A stretch of DNA of 64,000 nt, taken from Blattabacterium cuenoti STAT. Its GTDB lineage: Bacteria > Bacteroidota > Bacteroidia > Flavobacteriales > Blattabacteriaceae. Below are positions 1 through 8,969 of the stretch, in pieces; the first letter of the stretch is position 1; each line of letters opens with the position of its first letter. Made by a program: the position numbers and the translations under genes. The notes under the pieces were generated by a model. It saw only the letters and a program-made list of their open reading frames with translations. It searched no databases and was not told the DNA's origin. The DNA lies in NCBI RefSeq assembly GCF_003573915.1, contig NZ_AP014608.1, forward strand, positions 1-64,000. Direction: 5' to 3'.

Positions 1-1254
1 ATGGATAATGAAGCTTTAATAGATTCTTTTTCAGATTTTAAATATGAGAAAAATATAGATAGAGTAAGTCTTATGGCTATTTTAGAAGAATCTATACGTT
101 GTATTTTAAGAAAAAAATATGAATCATCAAAAAATTACGATATTATTGTAAATCCAGATCAAGGTGATTTAGAAATATGGAGAAATCGTATAGTAGTGAA
201 AGATGGATATCTAAAAGATCTAAATAAAGAAATAGAACTATCTGTAGCTAAAAAAATAGAACCAGATTTTGAAGTTGGAGAAGAAGTTACAGAAAAAGTG
301 GAATTACAATCTTTAGGACGAAGGGCTATTTTATCTTTAAAACAAAATTTACTCTCTAAAATTAACGAATATGACAACACAAATACTTATAAAAAATTTA
401 AGAGTAAAATAGGAGAAATTATTAATGTAGAAGTCTATCATATTTTACCAAAACAAATCATCATGAGAGATGATGAACAAAACGAAATGGTTTTACCTAA
501 ACAAGAACAAATTCCAAGTGATTTTTTTAGAAAAGGAGATCCAATTAGAGCCTTAGTTAAACGAGTAGATTGGAAAGATAATAAACCTTTTGCAATTCTT
601 ACCAGAAAAGATGAATCTTTTTTAGAAGAGCTTTTTAAATTAGAAATTCCAGAAGTTTCTGATGGATTAATTACAATAAAAAAAGTTGCACGTATTCCAG
701 GAGAAAAAGCAAAAGTAGCTGTAGAATCTTATGATGATCGTATAGATCCAGTTGGAGCTTGTGTGGGGATGAAAGGATCTAGAATTCATCCTATTGTTAG
801 AGAATTGAAAAATGAAAATATAGACGTTATTAATTATACTTCTAATACACAATTATATATCACACGATCTTTAAGTCCAGCTAAAGTTTCCATGATGGAA
901 GTAAATGAAGAACATAAGTATGTAAATGTATATGTAAAAATTGAAGAAATATCAAAAGCAATTGGAAGAGGGGGACAAAATATAAAATTAGCCAGTCAGT
1001 TAACGGGATACAAAATTCATATATTTAGAGATTTTCCTTATGAAGATGATGTAGAGTTAGCAGAATTTTCTGATGAAATAGAATCAGAAGTTTTGGATAA
1101 ATTTCATAAAGCAGGTTTAAATACTGCAAAATCTGTATTAAACTATAATAAAAATGATTTAAAAAAACGAACAAATCTAGAAGAGGAAATGATCAACAAA
1201 GTATTCACTATCTTAAAAAAAGAATTTGAAGAAGAATTAAATATAAATACATAA
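1..1254 (+). CDS. nusA: Transcription termination/antitermination factor NusA
   Basis: The 417-residue protein has the NusA order: an N-terminal RNA-polymerase-binding region, an S1 RNA-binding domain (about residues 130-200), and two KH domains. The KH loops are visible as VGMKGSRI near residue 254 and AIGRGGQNIK near residue 320. The tail is a short helical segment without the long acidic repeats of the E. coli protein, which is usual for Bacteroidetes. NusA binds the elongating polymerase and modulates pausing, termination and coupling to translation. The window opens exactly on its ATG, so upstream context (normally rimP) cannot be seen. infB follows 53 bases downstream on the same strand, which matches the conserved rimP-nusA-infB operon. 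Confidence 0.96.
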   Translation: MDNEALIDSFSDFKYEKNIDRVSLMAILEESIRCILRKKYESSKNYDIIVNPDQGDLEIWRNRIVVKDGYLKDLNKEIELSVAKKIEPDFEVGEEVTEKVELQSLGRRAILSLKQNLLSKINEYDNTNTYKKFKSKIGEIINVEVYHILPKQIIMRDDEQNEMVLPKQEQIPSDFFRKGDPIRALVKRVDWKDNKPFAILTRKDESFLEELFKLEIPEVSDGLITIKKVARIPGEKAKVAVESYDDRIDPVGACVGMKGSRIHPIVRELKNENIDVINYTSNTQLYITRSLSPAKVSMMEVNEEHKYVNVYVKIEEISKAIGRGGQNIKLASQLTGYKIHIFRDFPYEDDVELAEFSDEIESEVLDKFHKAGLNTAKSVLNYNKNDLKKRTNLEEEMINKVFTILKKEFEEELNINT

Positions 1255-1307
1255 ATTTTTTTCTTTTTAATATTTTTATTCTTTCTTAATACATTTTATA
1301 TTTTGAT

Positions 1308-3926
1308 ATGACTGAAAAAATCAGGTTAAAAAGAGTATTAACCAAATTTAATATTTCCTTACAAAGGGTAATTAGTTTTTTGCAAAAAAAGGGAATTGAA
1401 ATAGAAAATAATCCTAATGCAAAAATAGAAGAAAAAGTATATAAATCCCTTGTTCAAGAATTTAAAACTTACAAGGATATGCGAGATGCATCTGAAAAAG
1501 TATTTTTGCAAAAAAAAATAGAAAAAGAAAAAATCAAAAAAGAATTATTAAAATCAAAATACATTCAAAATGATCAAATTATACGTGCTAAATCGGAGAA
1601 ATTAATTGAATTCAAAAAAATAGGAAAAATAAATATTGATACATTATATAATACATATGGAACTCAAGAAGAAAAAAAAAATAATTTACATCAACATAAA
1701 AAAAGAAAAATAGAATACGAAATTAAAAACAACAATAAACCTGAACATATTGATACTATCTATCAAAAATTGGATGGAGTTATGTTAACAGGAGATAGAA
1801 TAGATCTCTCTCAATTTGAGAAAAAAAAAACAAAATCAGAAATTAAAAAAAAACGAAAAAGAATTCAAAAAGAAATTTTCATTGAAGAAATAAAAAATAT
1901 TCCCATAGGAAAAAAACAAAATAAAGAAAAAAAATCTTCCTTTAAAAAAAATAGATATTCAAATGAAAAAAGAATAGATAAGTACAGAAATAAAAAAAAT
2001 ATACAAAAATCAGTAATTACTGATGAACAAATCAAAAAACAAATTAAAGAAACTTTGGAAAAGTTATCTTCTAAAGGAATAAAATCAAAAGCTTCAAAAA
2101 TTAGAAAAGAAAAACGTCAGTATAAAAAAGAAAAAAAACTTCTAAAAAATGAAATAGAAAATAAAAAAGAAGAAAAAGTTCTAAAATTAGCTGAATTTAC
2201 CACAGTAAATGAATTGGCCTCTATGATGAAAATCAATGCTAATGATGTTATTCTATCCTGTATGTCTTTAGGAATTATGGTAACAATGAATCAAAGATTA
2301 GATGCAGAGATATTAACTTTGGTTGCAGATGAATTTGGTTTTAATGTAAAATTTGTTGGATTAGATTTAGAAGAAGCTGTTCAAGATAATAAAGATTTAG
2401 AAGAAAATTTAGAATCTAGACCCCCTATTATTACTGTTATGGGACATGTAGATCATGGAAAAACGTCTTTATTAGACTATATTAGAAATACTAATGTCAT
2501 AGCAGGAGAAGCTGGTGGAATTACTCAACATATAGCTGCTTACAGTGTAGAGTGTTCCGATAATCATCAGAGTATTACTTTTTTAGATACTCCAGGTCAT
2601 GAAGCTTTTACTGCTATGCGTGCAAGAGGTGCACAAATAACAGATATAGCAATTATAGTTATAGCTGCTGATGATCAGGTTATGCCACAAACTAAAGAGG
2701 CAATTAGTCATGCTCAAGCCGCTAATGTTCCTATTATTTTTGTTTTCAATAAAATGGATAAATCTAATGCAAATTCTGATAAAATTAGAGAGCAACTGGC
2801 TAATTTAAACTTTCTAGTAAAAGAATGGGGAGGAAAATATCCTACTCAAGAAGTTTCATCAAAATTAGGTACTGGAATAGATCAATTATTAAAAAAAGTT
2901 CTTTTAGTCTCTCAATCTTTAAACTTAAAAGCTAATCCAAATAAACCTGCAATAGGAACAGTCATAGAAGCTTCTTTAGACAAAGGAAGAGGGTATATTA
3001 CAACTTTACTTCTACAAGGAGGAACATTAAAAATTGGAAATTATGTTTTAGCAGGAAGTCATCATGGAAAAGTAAAAAATATTTTAGATGAACGAGGGAA
3101 ATCCATTTCATTAGCAGGACCATCTAAACCTATTACAATATTAGGATTAAATGGAGCTCCTACTGCTGGAGATAAATTTAAAGTTTTTCAAGATGAAAAA
3201 GAGGCTAAACAGTTAGCTTCTAGAAGAGAACAATTGCAAAGAGAACAAAATATACGATCTCAAAAACATCTTACATTGGATGAAATTGGAAGACGTATAG
3301 CATTAGGTGATTTTAAAGAACTTAAAATCATTATTAAAGGAGATGTAGATGGATCAGTTGAAGCTATTGCTGATTCTCTTCAAAAATTATCTACAAATAC
3401 TATTATGATTAATATTATTTATAAAGGAGTAGGGCAAATTACAGAATCTGACATTTTATTAGCAAGTGCTTCAGATGCTATTATTATAGGATTTAATGTT
3501 CGTCCTAATATTGGATCTAAAAATATAGCAAAAAAAGAAAATATAGAAATACGAACTTATTCTATCATATACGATGTAACTAATGATATTCAAGAAGCAA
3601 TAGACGGAATGTTATCTCCAGAAATCAGAGAAAAAATATTAGGAAACGCTGAAGTTAGAGAAATATTTAAAATCCAAAAATCTGGTACTATAGCTGGATG
3701 TATGGTTATAGAAGGGAAATTGTTCCGTCAGGCAAAAATTAGATTAATTCGAGAAGGAATTGTAATTCACAATGGAGAATTTACTTCTCTTAAACGTTTT
3801 AAGGAAGATGTAAAAGAAGTCTCAAAAGGATATGAATGTGGATTAGGGATTAAAAATTACCATGATATAAAATCTGGAGATATGATAGAAGTTTATGAAG
3901 AATTATATGAATCTAAAAAAAGTTAA
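1308..3926 (+). CDS. infB: Translation initiation factor IF-2
   Basis: The 872-residue protein is the GTPase that places initiator tRNA on the 30S subunit. Roughly the first 290 residues are a lysine/glutamate-rich, low-complexity linker that has drifted strongly with the A-rich base composition. The GTPase domain is well conserved: G1 is GHVDHGKT near residues 379-386, followed by the switch motif DTPGHEAF and the base-specificity motif NKMD. The C-terminal domains that contact fMet-tRNA are complete. Total length is slightly shorter than in free-living Bacteroidetes. The end overlaps the start of aspS, so the two are probably co-transcribed with nusA. Confidence 0.97.
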   Translation: MTEKIRLKRVLTKFNISLQRVISFLQKKGIEIENNPNAKIEEKVYKSLVQEFKTYKDMRDASEKVFLQKKIEKEKIKKELLKSKYIQNDQIIRAKSEKLIEFKKIGKINIDTLYNTYGTQEEKKNNLHQHKKRKIEYEIKNNNKPEHIDTIYQKLDGVMLTGDRIDLSQFEKKKTKSEIKKKRKRIQKEIFIEEIKNIPIGKKQNKEKKSSFKKNRYSNEKRIDKYRNKKNIQKSVITDEQIKKQIKETLEKLSSKGIKSKASKIRKEKRQYKKEKKLLKNEIENKKEEKVLKLAEFTTVNELASMMKINANDVILSCMSLGIMVTMNQRLDAEILTLVADEFGFNVKFVGLDLEEAVQDNKDLEENLESRPPIITVMGHVDHGKTSLLDYIRNTNVIAGEAGGITQHIAAYSVECSDNHQSITFLDTPGHEAFTAMRARGAQITDIAIIVIAADDQVMPQTKEAISHAQAANVPIIFVFNKMDKSNANSDKIREQLANLNFLVKEWGGKYPTQEVSSKLGTGIDQLLKKVLLVSQSLNLKANPNKPAIGTVIEASLDKGRGYITTLLLQGGTLKIGNYVLAGSHHGKVKNILDERGKSISLAGPSKPITILGLNGAPTAGDKFKVFQDEKEAKQLASRREQLQREQNIRSQKHLTLDEIGRRIALGDFKELKIIIKGDVDGSVEAIADSLQKLSTNTIMINIIYKGVGQITESDILLASASDAIIIGFNVRPNIGSKNIAKKENIEIRTYSIIYDVTNDIQEAIDGMLSPEIREKILGNAEVREIFKIQKSGTIAGCMVIEGKLFRQAKIRLIREGIVIHNGEFTSLKRFKEDVKEVSKGYECGLGIKNYHDIKSGDMIEVYEELYESKKS

Positions 3927-5643
3927 TAAAATAATATATAGAACACATAATTGTGGAGAATTGAGAAAAAAAGATCTTGGAAAAGAAGTAATATTATCTG
4001 GATGGATTCAAAAAATAAGGAATTTAGGATCTTTATTTTTTATAGATATCAGAGATTATTTTGGTATTACACAATTAATAATTTCTAAAAAACAAGTAAA
4101 AAAAAATTTTCTTTTGGGAAAAGAATTTTTAATTAAAGTTAAAGGAAAAGTAGTAGAAAGATTATCTAAAAACTACAATATTCCTACAGGAGAAATAGAA
4201 ATTCTAGTCTCTTATATAAATTTAATAAATTCATCTTTATCTCCTCCTTTTACTATAGAAGATAAAACAGACGGAAATGAAGAGATGAGAATGATTTACC
4301 GATATCTTGATATTAGGAGAAATCCTATTAAAAATAATTTAATAATTCGTCATAATTTAGTTTTAGAAATACGTAATTTTTTTTCGAAAAATGGATTTTT
4401 AGAAATAGAAACTCCTATATTAATAAATGATACTCCAGAAGGAGCTAGAAGTTTTATAGTTCCTTCTAGAACGCATATAAATAAATTTTATGCATTAGCT
4501 CAATCGCCGCAATTATTCAAACAATTATTAATGATAGGAGGAATAGACAAGTATTTTCAAATTATAAAATGTTTTAGGGATGAAGATTCTCGTTCTAACA
4601 GACAAATAGAATTTACACAAATAGATTGTGAAATGTCTTTCGTAGAAGTTCATGATATATTAATATTTTTTGAACATTTTATTAAACATATTTTCCAAAA
4701 AATAAAGAATATCCAATTGGATCCTTTTCCTTGTATTTCTTATTCTAATGCTATCAAAATGTATGGAACGGATTCTCCTGATATTCGTTTTGGTATGGAT
4801 TTTGTCGAACTAAATGATTTAGTTCAAAGAAAAGATATTAACGTTCTGAAAACACAAGAATTAGTAATAGGAATCAAAGTTAAAGAATGTAAAAACCTAC
4901 AACAGAATAAAATGGATTGTTTTTTAAAAAAAATAGAAAATAAAAATTTTTTTTGGATAAAATATTTATATGATCAAACTTTTCTTTTTTCCAATTCAAT
5001 TTTTTTAAATGAGGAAATTATAAAAATTTTTGTAAAATATTTTGAAGCTATTCCTGGCGATTTATTATTTTTTTCCTATGGAAAAAAAAGAAAAACTAGA
5101 GAAGAACTTGGAAAAATACGAGTAAAAATAGCAGATATTTTGAATTTAAAAGATTCTAAAACTTTTACTCCTTTGTGGATTAAAGATTTTCCTCTTTTAG
5201 AATGGGATAAAATTCTAAAAAAATATAAGTCTGTACATCATCCATTTACTAGCCCAAAAGAAGAAGATTTACATTTATTGGAAAAAAAACCAAAAAATGT
5301 CCGTACTAAATCTTATGATTTAATTATAAATGGAATAGAAATTGGGAGTGGATCTATACGGATTCATAATAAAAACATACAAAATTTAATTTTTAAACAT
5401 TTAGGATTCTCTAAAAAAGAAATAGAATCTAGGTTCGGTTTTTTTATAAAAGCTTTTGAATATGGTGTTCCTCCTCATGGAGGAATAGCTTTTGGTTTAG
5501 ATAGATTAATCAATCTCTTAGAAAGAGATCAAAATATAAAAAATTTTATTGCTTTTCCAAAAAATAATTATGGAAAAGATTTAATGATAAATGCTCCATC
5601 TTTTTTAGAAAAAGAAAAATTAAAAGAATTACATTTTCGTTAA
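3895..5643 (+). CDS. aspS: Aspartate--tRNA ligase
   Basis: This class-IIb aminoacyl-tRNA synthetase has 582 residues. It shows the N-terminal OB-fold anticodon-binding domain (GELRKKDLGKEVILSGWIQK), then class-II motif 2 (FRDEDSRSNRQIEFTQID) and motif 3 (GIAFGLDRL). The bacterial GAD insertion domain lies between motifs 2 and 3. The start is uncertain: ATG at 3895 overlaps infB by 32 bases, ATG at 3907 is an alternative four codons in, and homologues usually begin just before the YRTHNCGEL motif. The 3' end runs 15 bases into the convergent ppa gene. This type of AspRS may be discriminating or may also charge tRNA-Asn; the sequence alone does not decide. Confidence 0.96.
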   Translation: MKNYMNLKKVNKIIYRTHNCGELRKKDLGKEVILSGWIQKIRNLGSLFFIDIRDYFGITQLIISKKQVKKNFLLGKEFLIKVKGKVVERLSKNYNIPTGEIEILVSYINLINSSLSPPFTIEDKTDGNEEMRMIYRYLDIRRNPIKNNLIIRHNLVLEIRNFFSKNGFLEIETPILINDTPEGARSFIVPSRTHINKFYALAQSPQLFKQLLMIGGIDKYFQIIKCFRDEDSRSNRQIEFTQIDCEMSFVEVHDILIFFEHFIKHIFQKIKNIQLDPFPCISYSNAIKMYGTDSPDIRFGMDFVELNDLVQRKDINVLKTQELVIGIKVKECKNLQQNKMDCFLKKIENKNFFWIKYLYDQTFLFSNSIFLNEEIIKIFVKYFEAIPGDLLFFSYGKKRKTREELGKIRVKIADILNLKDSKTFTPLWIKDFPLLEWDKILKKYKSVHHPFTSPKEEDLHLLEKKPKNVRTKSYDLIINGIEIGSGSIRIHNKNIQNLIFKHLGFSKKEIESRFGFFIKAFEYGVPPHGGIAFGLDRLINLLERDQNIKNFIAFPKNNYGKDLMINAPSFLEKEKLKELHFR

Positions 5644-6129
5644 ATGGTTTTTATTATACCGTAAACAAGATTGTTTATATACAGCAATTGCTTCTTTTTT
5701 ATTTTTCCAATTTCCTATTTTTACTTTTTTATTTTCTAAATCTTTATATACCAAAAAAAAATGTTCTATCTCTTTTTTAGAATGTAAAGAAATTTCGTTA
5801 ATATCATTTATAACATTATAATTAGGATCTGAAACAGGAACGGAAATTATTTTCTCATCTTCTCCTTTTTCATCTATCATGAAAAAAATTCCTATAGGTT
5901 TTACTGTTATTAAACAACCTGGTATTGTAGGTTCTGTTAAAAAAACTAATACATCTAATGGATCTCCATCCATAGAAAGAGTTTTTGGAATAAAACCATA
6001 ATCTGTGGGATAACTCATAGGAGAATATAATACCCTATCTAATCGTATTAGATTATTTTTTTTATCAAATTCATATTTATTTCTACTTCCTTTTGGAATT
6101 TCAATAATTGCGTCAAAACTGATTTTCAT
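5629..6129 (-). CDS. ppa: Inorganic pyrophosphatase (family I)
   Basis: The 166-residue cytoplasmic enzyme hydrolyses pyrophosphate to phosphate. It carries the family-I signature around DGDPLDVLVF, which supplies metal-binding aspartates, preceded by the substrate-binding segment PKGSRNKYEFDK and the YPTDYGFIP motif. Length is slightly short of the usual 170-175 residues, mainly at the C-terminus. It lies just downstream of the E2 gene on the minus strand (15-base gap), so the two may be one transcript. Its last 15 coding bases overlap the end of convergent aspS. Confidence 0.95.
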   Translation of the reverse strand: MKISFDAIIEIPKGSRNKYEFDKKNNLIRLDRVLYSPMSYPTDYGFIPKTLSMDGDPLDVLVFLTEPTIPGCLITVKPIGIFFMIDEKGEDEKIISVPVSDPNYNVINDINEISLHSKKEIEHFFLVYKDLENKKVKIGNWKNKKEAIAVYKQSCLRYNKNHLTKM

Positions 6130-6144
6130 AATAATATATTATAA

Positions 6145-7332
6145 TTATATTTTTATATAACAATTAAACTCTTCTAAATATAAGGCTACTTTTTTAGCAA
6201 AAAATCCACCTAAAAACCCATCTATAACACGATGATCATAAGAATGAGATAAATAAATTTTATGTCTTATTCCTATTAAATCACCTTTCGGTGTTTCTAC
6301 CACAGATAATTTTTTTTGAATTAAACCTATCGCTAAAATAGCAACTTGCGGCTGATGTATAATTGGCGTACCAAAAAGATTTCCAAAACTTCCTATATTG
6401 CTAATAGTGTAAGTTCCACCTTGAATTTCTTCAGGTTTTAATTGATTAGATTTTGCTCTTTTTATTAAATCATTAATAATTTTTATTAATCCTATTAAAT
6501 TATAAGAATCTGCATTTTTAATCACAGGAACAATTAAATTACCATTGGGTAAAGCTGTAGCTAATCCTATATGGATATCTTTTTTTCTAATTATACTTGT
6601 TCCATTTACGGAAATATTTATCATAGGAAGATCTTTTATGGCTTTGACTACGCATTTTACAAAAACAGACATTAAAGTTAACTTTTCTCCTGTATTTTTA
6701 TGAAATGTATCTTTTATTTTTTCTCTCCATTTTACTATATTAGTTACATCTGCTTCAACAAAAGAAGTAACATGTGCGGATATATTTTTACTTCTAACCA
6801 TGTGTTTTGCAGTAATCCTTCGTATTCTATCCATTTCTATTATTTCTTCATTATTTTTACTTTTAATACAATCGTATTTATTAGTAGTAATAATAGGAAT
6901 TATATTTTTTTTAGTACGAATATATTTTAATATGTCTTTCTTTGTTATACGTTCTTTTTCTCCAGTTCCTTCTATTGTTTCTAACTCATAAAAACTAATT
7001 CCTTCTCTTTTAGCTATCTTGCGTACAAGAGGAGAATAAAAATGTTTTTTATTTTTTTCTATTGTTGGAATATCCTCTAAAAAATTTATTTCTTCCGTTT
7101 CTAAAATAGCAATAAAATTTCCTACTTTAGCAATTTCATTAGGAAAAAACAGTTTTTTTTTCAATATTCCATTTACAGGAGAAATAATTTCAGAATTTAC
7201 TTTATCTGTAGCTATTTCTACCAAAATATCTTCTCTTTTTATGGAATCCCCTTCTTCTTTTAACCAACGAATGATAGTAGCCTCAGCTATACTTTCACCC
7301 ATGGCTGGAAGGGGTAAATTATACTCGGCCAT
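6145..7332 (-). CDS. 2-oxo acid dehydrogenase E2 component (branched-chain type)
   Basis: The 395-residue dihydrolipoamide acyltransferase has one lipoyl domain (residues 1-75) with the lipoylated lysine in TDKVN at K44. A peripheral-subunit-binding domain follows (SPLVRKIAKREGISFYELE, about 100-135), then the catalytic acyltransferase core with the HRVIDG active-site motif near the C-terminus. The MGESIAEATIIRWLK opening and the TDKVNSEI lipoyl site resemble branched-chain or generic Bacteroidetes E2 proteins rather than pyruvate dehydrogenase E2 (typically ETDKATMEFE). A second E2, clearly the 2-oxoglutarate type next to sucA, is at 55979. The matching E1 and E3 are outside the window, so substrate is inferred. 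Confidence 0.85.
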   Translation of the reverse strand: MAEYNLPLPAMGESIAEATIIRWLKEEGDSIKREDILVEIATDKVNSEIISPVNGILKKKLFFPNEIAKVGNFIAILETEEINFLEDIPTIEKNKKHFYSPLVRKIAKREGISFYELETIEGTGEKERITKKDILKYIRTKKNIIPIITTNKYDCIKSKNNEEIIEMDRIRRITAKHMVRSKNISAHVTSFVEADVTNIVKWREKIKDTFHKNTGEKLTLMSVFVKCVVKAIKDLPMINISVNGTSIIRKKDIHIGLATALPNGNLIVPVIKNADSYNLIGLIKIINDLIKRAKSNQLKPEEIQGGTYTISNIGSFGNLFGTPIIHQPQVAILAIGLIQKKLSVVETPKGDLIGIRHKIYLSHSYDHRVIDGFLGGFFAKKVALYLEEFNCYIKI

Positions 7333-7347
7333 CTAGATTAATCGTTT

Positions 7348-7355
7348 TATATTTG
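7348..7355 (+). promoter_or_regulatory. Candidate Bacteroidetes -7 promoter element upstream of nnr
   Basis: The octamer TATATTTG fits the TAnnTTTG -7 box known from Bacteroidetes primary-sigma promoters. It lies 66 bases before the nnr start codon, in the divergent gap with the E2 gene. No convincing -33 TTG is seen at the expected distance, and such octamers occur by chance in DNA this AT-rich. Confidence 0.25.
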
Positions 7356-7421
7356 TGTAGATATTAATCAGATTTCACAATCTTAAAAACAAAATCAAAA
7401 ATAATAAATTCATTTTAAAAA

Positions 7422-8963
7422 ATGAAAATACTTTCTTTAGATCAAATTAGAAAAGCAGATCGATATTGTATTGATTCCGAATCAATTTCTTCTTATAAAT
7501 TAATGGAAAAAGCAGCAAAAGCTTGTTTCGATTGGATCATTCATAATAAATTTTTTAAAATTAAAAAAATTCCATTTATAGTATTAGTAGGAAATGGAAA
7601 TAATGGAGGAGATGGCCTTTCTTTATCTCATATGTTACATTTATACGGTGCCACTGTTTTCGTATATGGAATTAATATTTCTAATCATTTTTCAGATGAA
7701 TTTTTAATTAATAAAAAAAAAATATTACAAGAAAAAATCAATTTTAAAACGATTAATGAAGGAGAAAAATTTCCCATTTTAAATCATAAAAATTATCTTA
7801 TTGATGCTATTTTCGGAATAGGATTCAATCGTACATTAAATCAATATTGGAAATCTTTTTTTCATTATATAAACGAAAAAAAATTTAAAGCAGTTATATC
7901 TATAGATATCCCATCTGGACTTTTTATGGAAAAAAATCATGAAAATTTTGAAGGAATTATAAAATCTACTCATACTTTAACTTTTCAAGTTCCAAAATTA
8001 TCTTTTTTATTACCAGATTACGAAGATTATGTTGGAAAATGGTATTTAATAAATATTGGATGGAAAGATGATTTTTTTTGTAAAATACAAACTAAAAACT
8101 TTTATATAGATAGAAAATCTATCTATATTATATATAAAAAAAAAATAAGAAAAAAATTTTCCCATAAAGGAAATTATGGACATGGAATTATTATAGGTGG
8201 AAGTTTTGGTATGATAGGATCTATTGTCCTTTCTGCTACTGCCAGTCTTCGTACTGGAATAGGAAAATTAAGCGTATATATTCCTTCCTGTGGATATCAA
8301 ATTCTTCAAAATACACTTCCAGAGGCTATTGTATACACAGATATAGAGAAACATTTTATTAGTAAAATAATTTTTTCTAGTAAAAACATAAATGCAATAG
8401 GAATAGGAATGGGAATGGGTCTTTTTTCTAAAACGGTATATGCTCTAGAATCTTTTTTATTAAAAATAAAAAATAAAAAAATACCTATAGTAATTGATGC
8501 GGATGCTATAAATATATTATCATCTCACCAATTTCTATTAAATTTTCTTCCAAAAGAAATTACTATTCTTACTCCACATCCAAAAGAATTTCAAAGATTA
8601 TTATGTAGATCGTGGAAAAATGATTATGAAAAATTATTTTTTTTAAAAAAAATATCTATAAAATATAAAATTTTTATTGTGTTAAAAGGTGCACATTCTG
8701 TTATTTCAACACCAAATGGAAACCTATACTTTAATAGCACAGGAAATTCAGGAATGTCAACATCTGGAAGTGGAGATGTTCTCACTGGTATGATAATGAG
8801 TTTTTTATCTCAAGGATATTCTCCAAAAGAATCATGTATCATGGGGGTTTATTTACACGGATTAGCAGGAGACATTGCCTCAAAAAAATTAGGAAAAGAA
8901 GCGCTCATCGCCAATGATATTATTTATCATATAGGTAAAGCTTATTTAGAAATTAAAAGATAA
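7422..8963 (+). CDS. nnr: Bifunctional NAD(P)H-hydrate epimerase / ADP-dependent dehydratase
   Basis: This 513-residue fusion protein repairs hydrated NAD(P)H. The N-terminal half (about 1-215) is the YjeF_N epimerase domain with the Rossmann signature GNGNNGGDGLSLS. The C-terminal half (about 235-510) is the YjeF_C ribokinase-like dehydratase with HPKEFQRL and the catalytic GNSGMSTSGSGDVLTG segment. Both halves look intact at normal length. It is flanked by divergent E2 and by convergent lnt, whose end is only 6 bases away. Keeping a metabolite-repair enzyme in a reduced genome is notable but not unusual. Confidence 0.94.
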   Translation: MKILSLDQIRKADRYCIDSESISSYKLMEKAAKACFDWIIHNKFFKIKKIPFIVLVGNGNNGGDGLSLSHMLHLYGATVFVYGINISNHFSDEFLINKKKILQEKINFKTINEGEKFPILNHKNYLIDAIFGIGFNRTLNQYWKSFFHYINEKKFKAVISIDIPSGLFMEKNHENFEGIIKSTHTLTFQVPKLSFLLPDYEDYVGKWYLINIGWKDDFFCKIQTKNFYIDRKSIYIIYKKKIRKKFSHKGNYGHGIIIGGSFGMIGSIVLSATASLRTGIGKLSVYIPSCGYQILQNTLPEAIVYTDIEKHFISKIIFSSKNINAIGIGMGMGLFSKTVYALESFLLKIKNKKIPIVIDADAINILSSHQFLLNFLPKEITILTPHPKEFQRLLCRSWKNDYEKLFFLKKISIKYKIFIVLKGAHSVISTPNGNLYFNSTGNSGMSTSGSGDVLTGMIMSFLSQGYSPKESCIMGVYLHGLAGDIASKKLGKEALIANDIIYHIGKAYLEIKR

Positions 8964-8969
8964 ATTTAT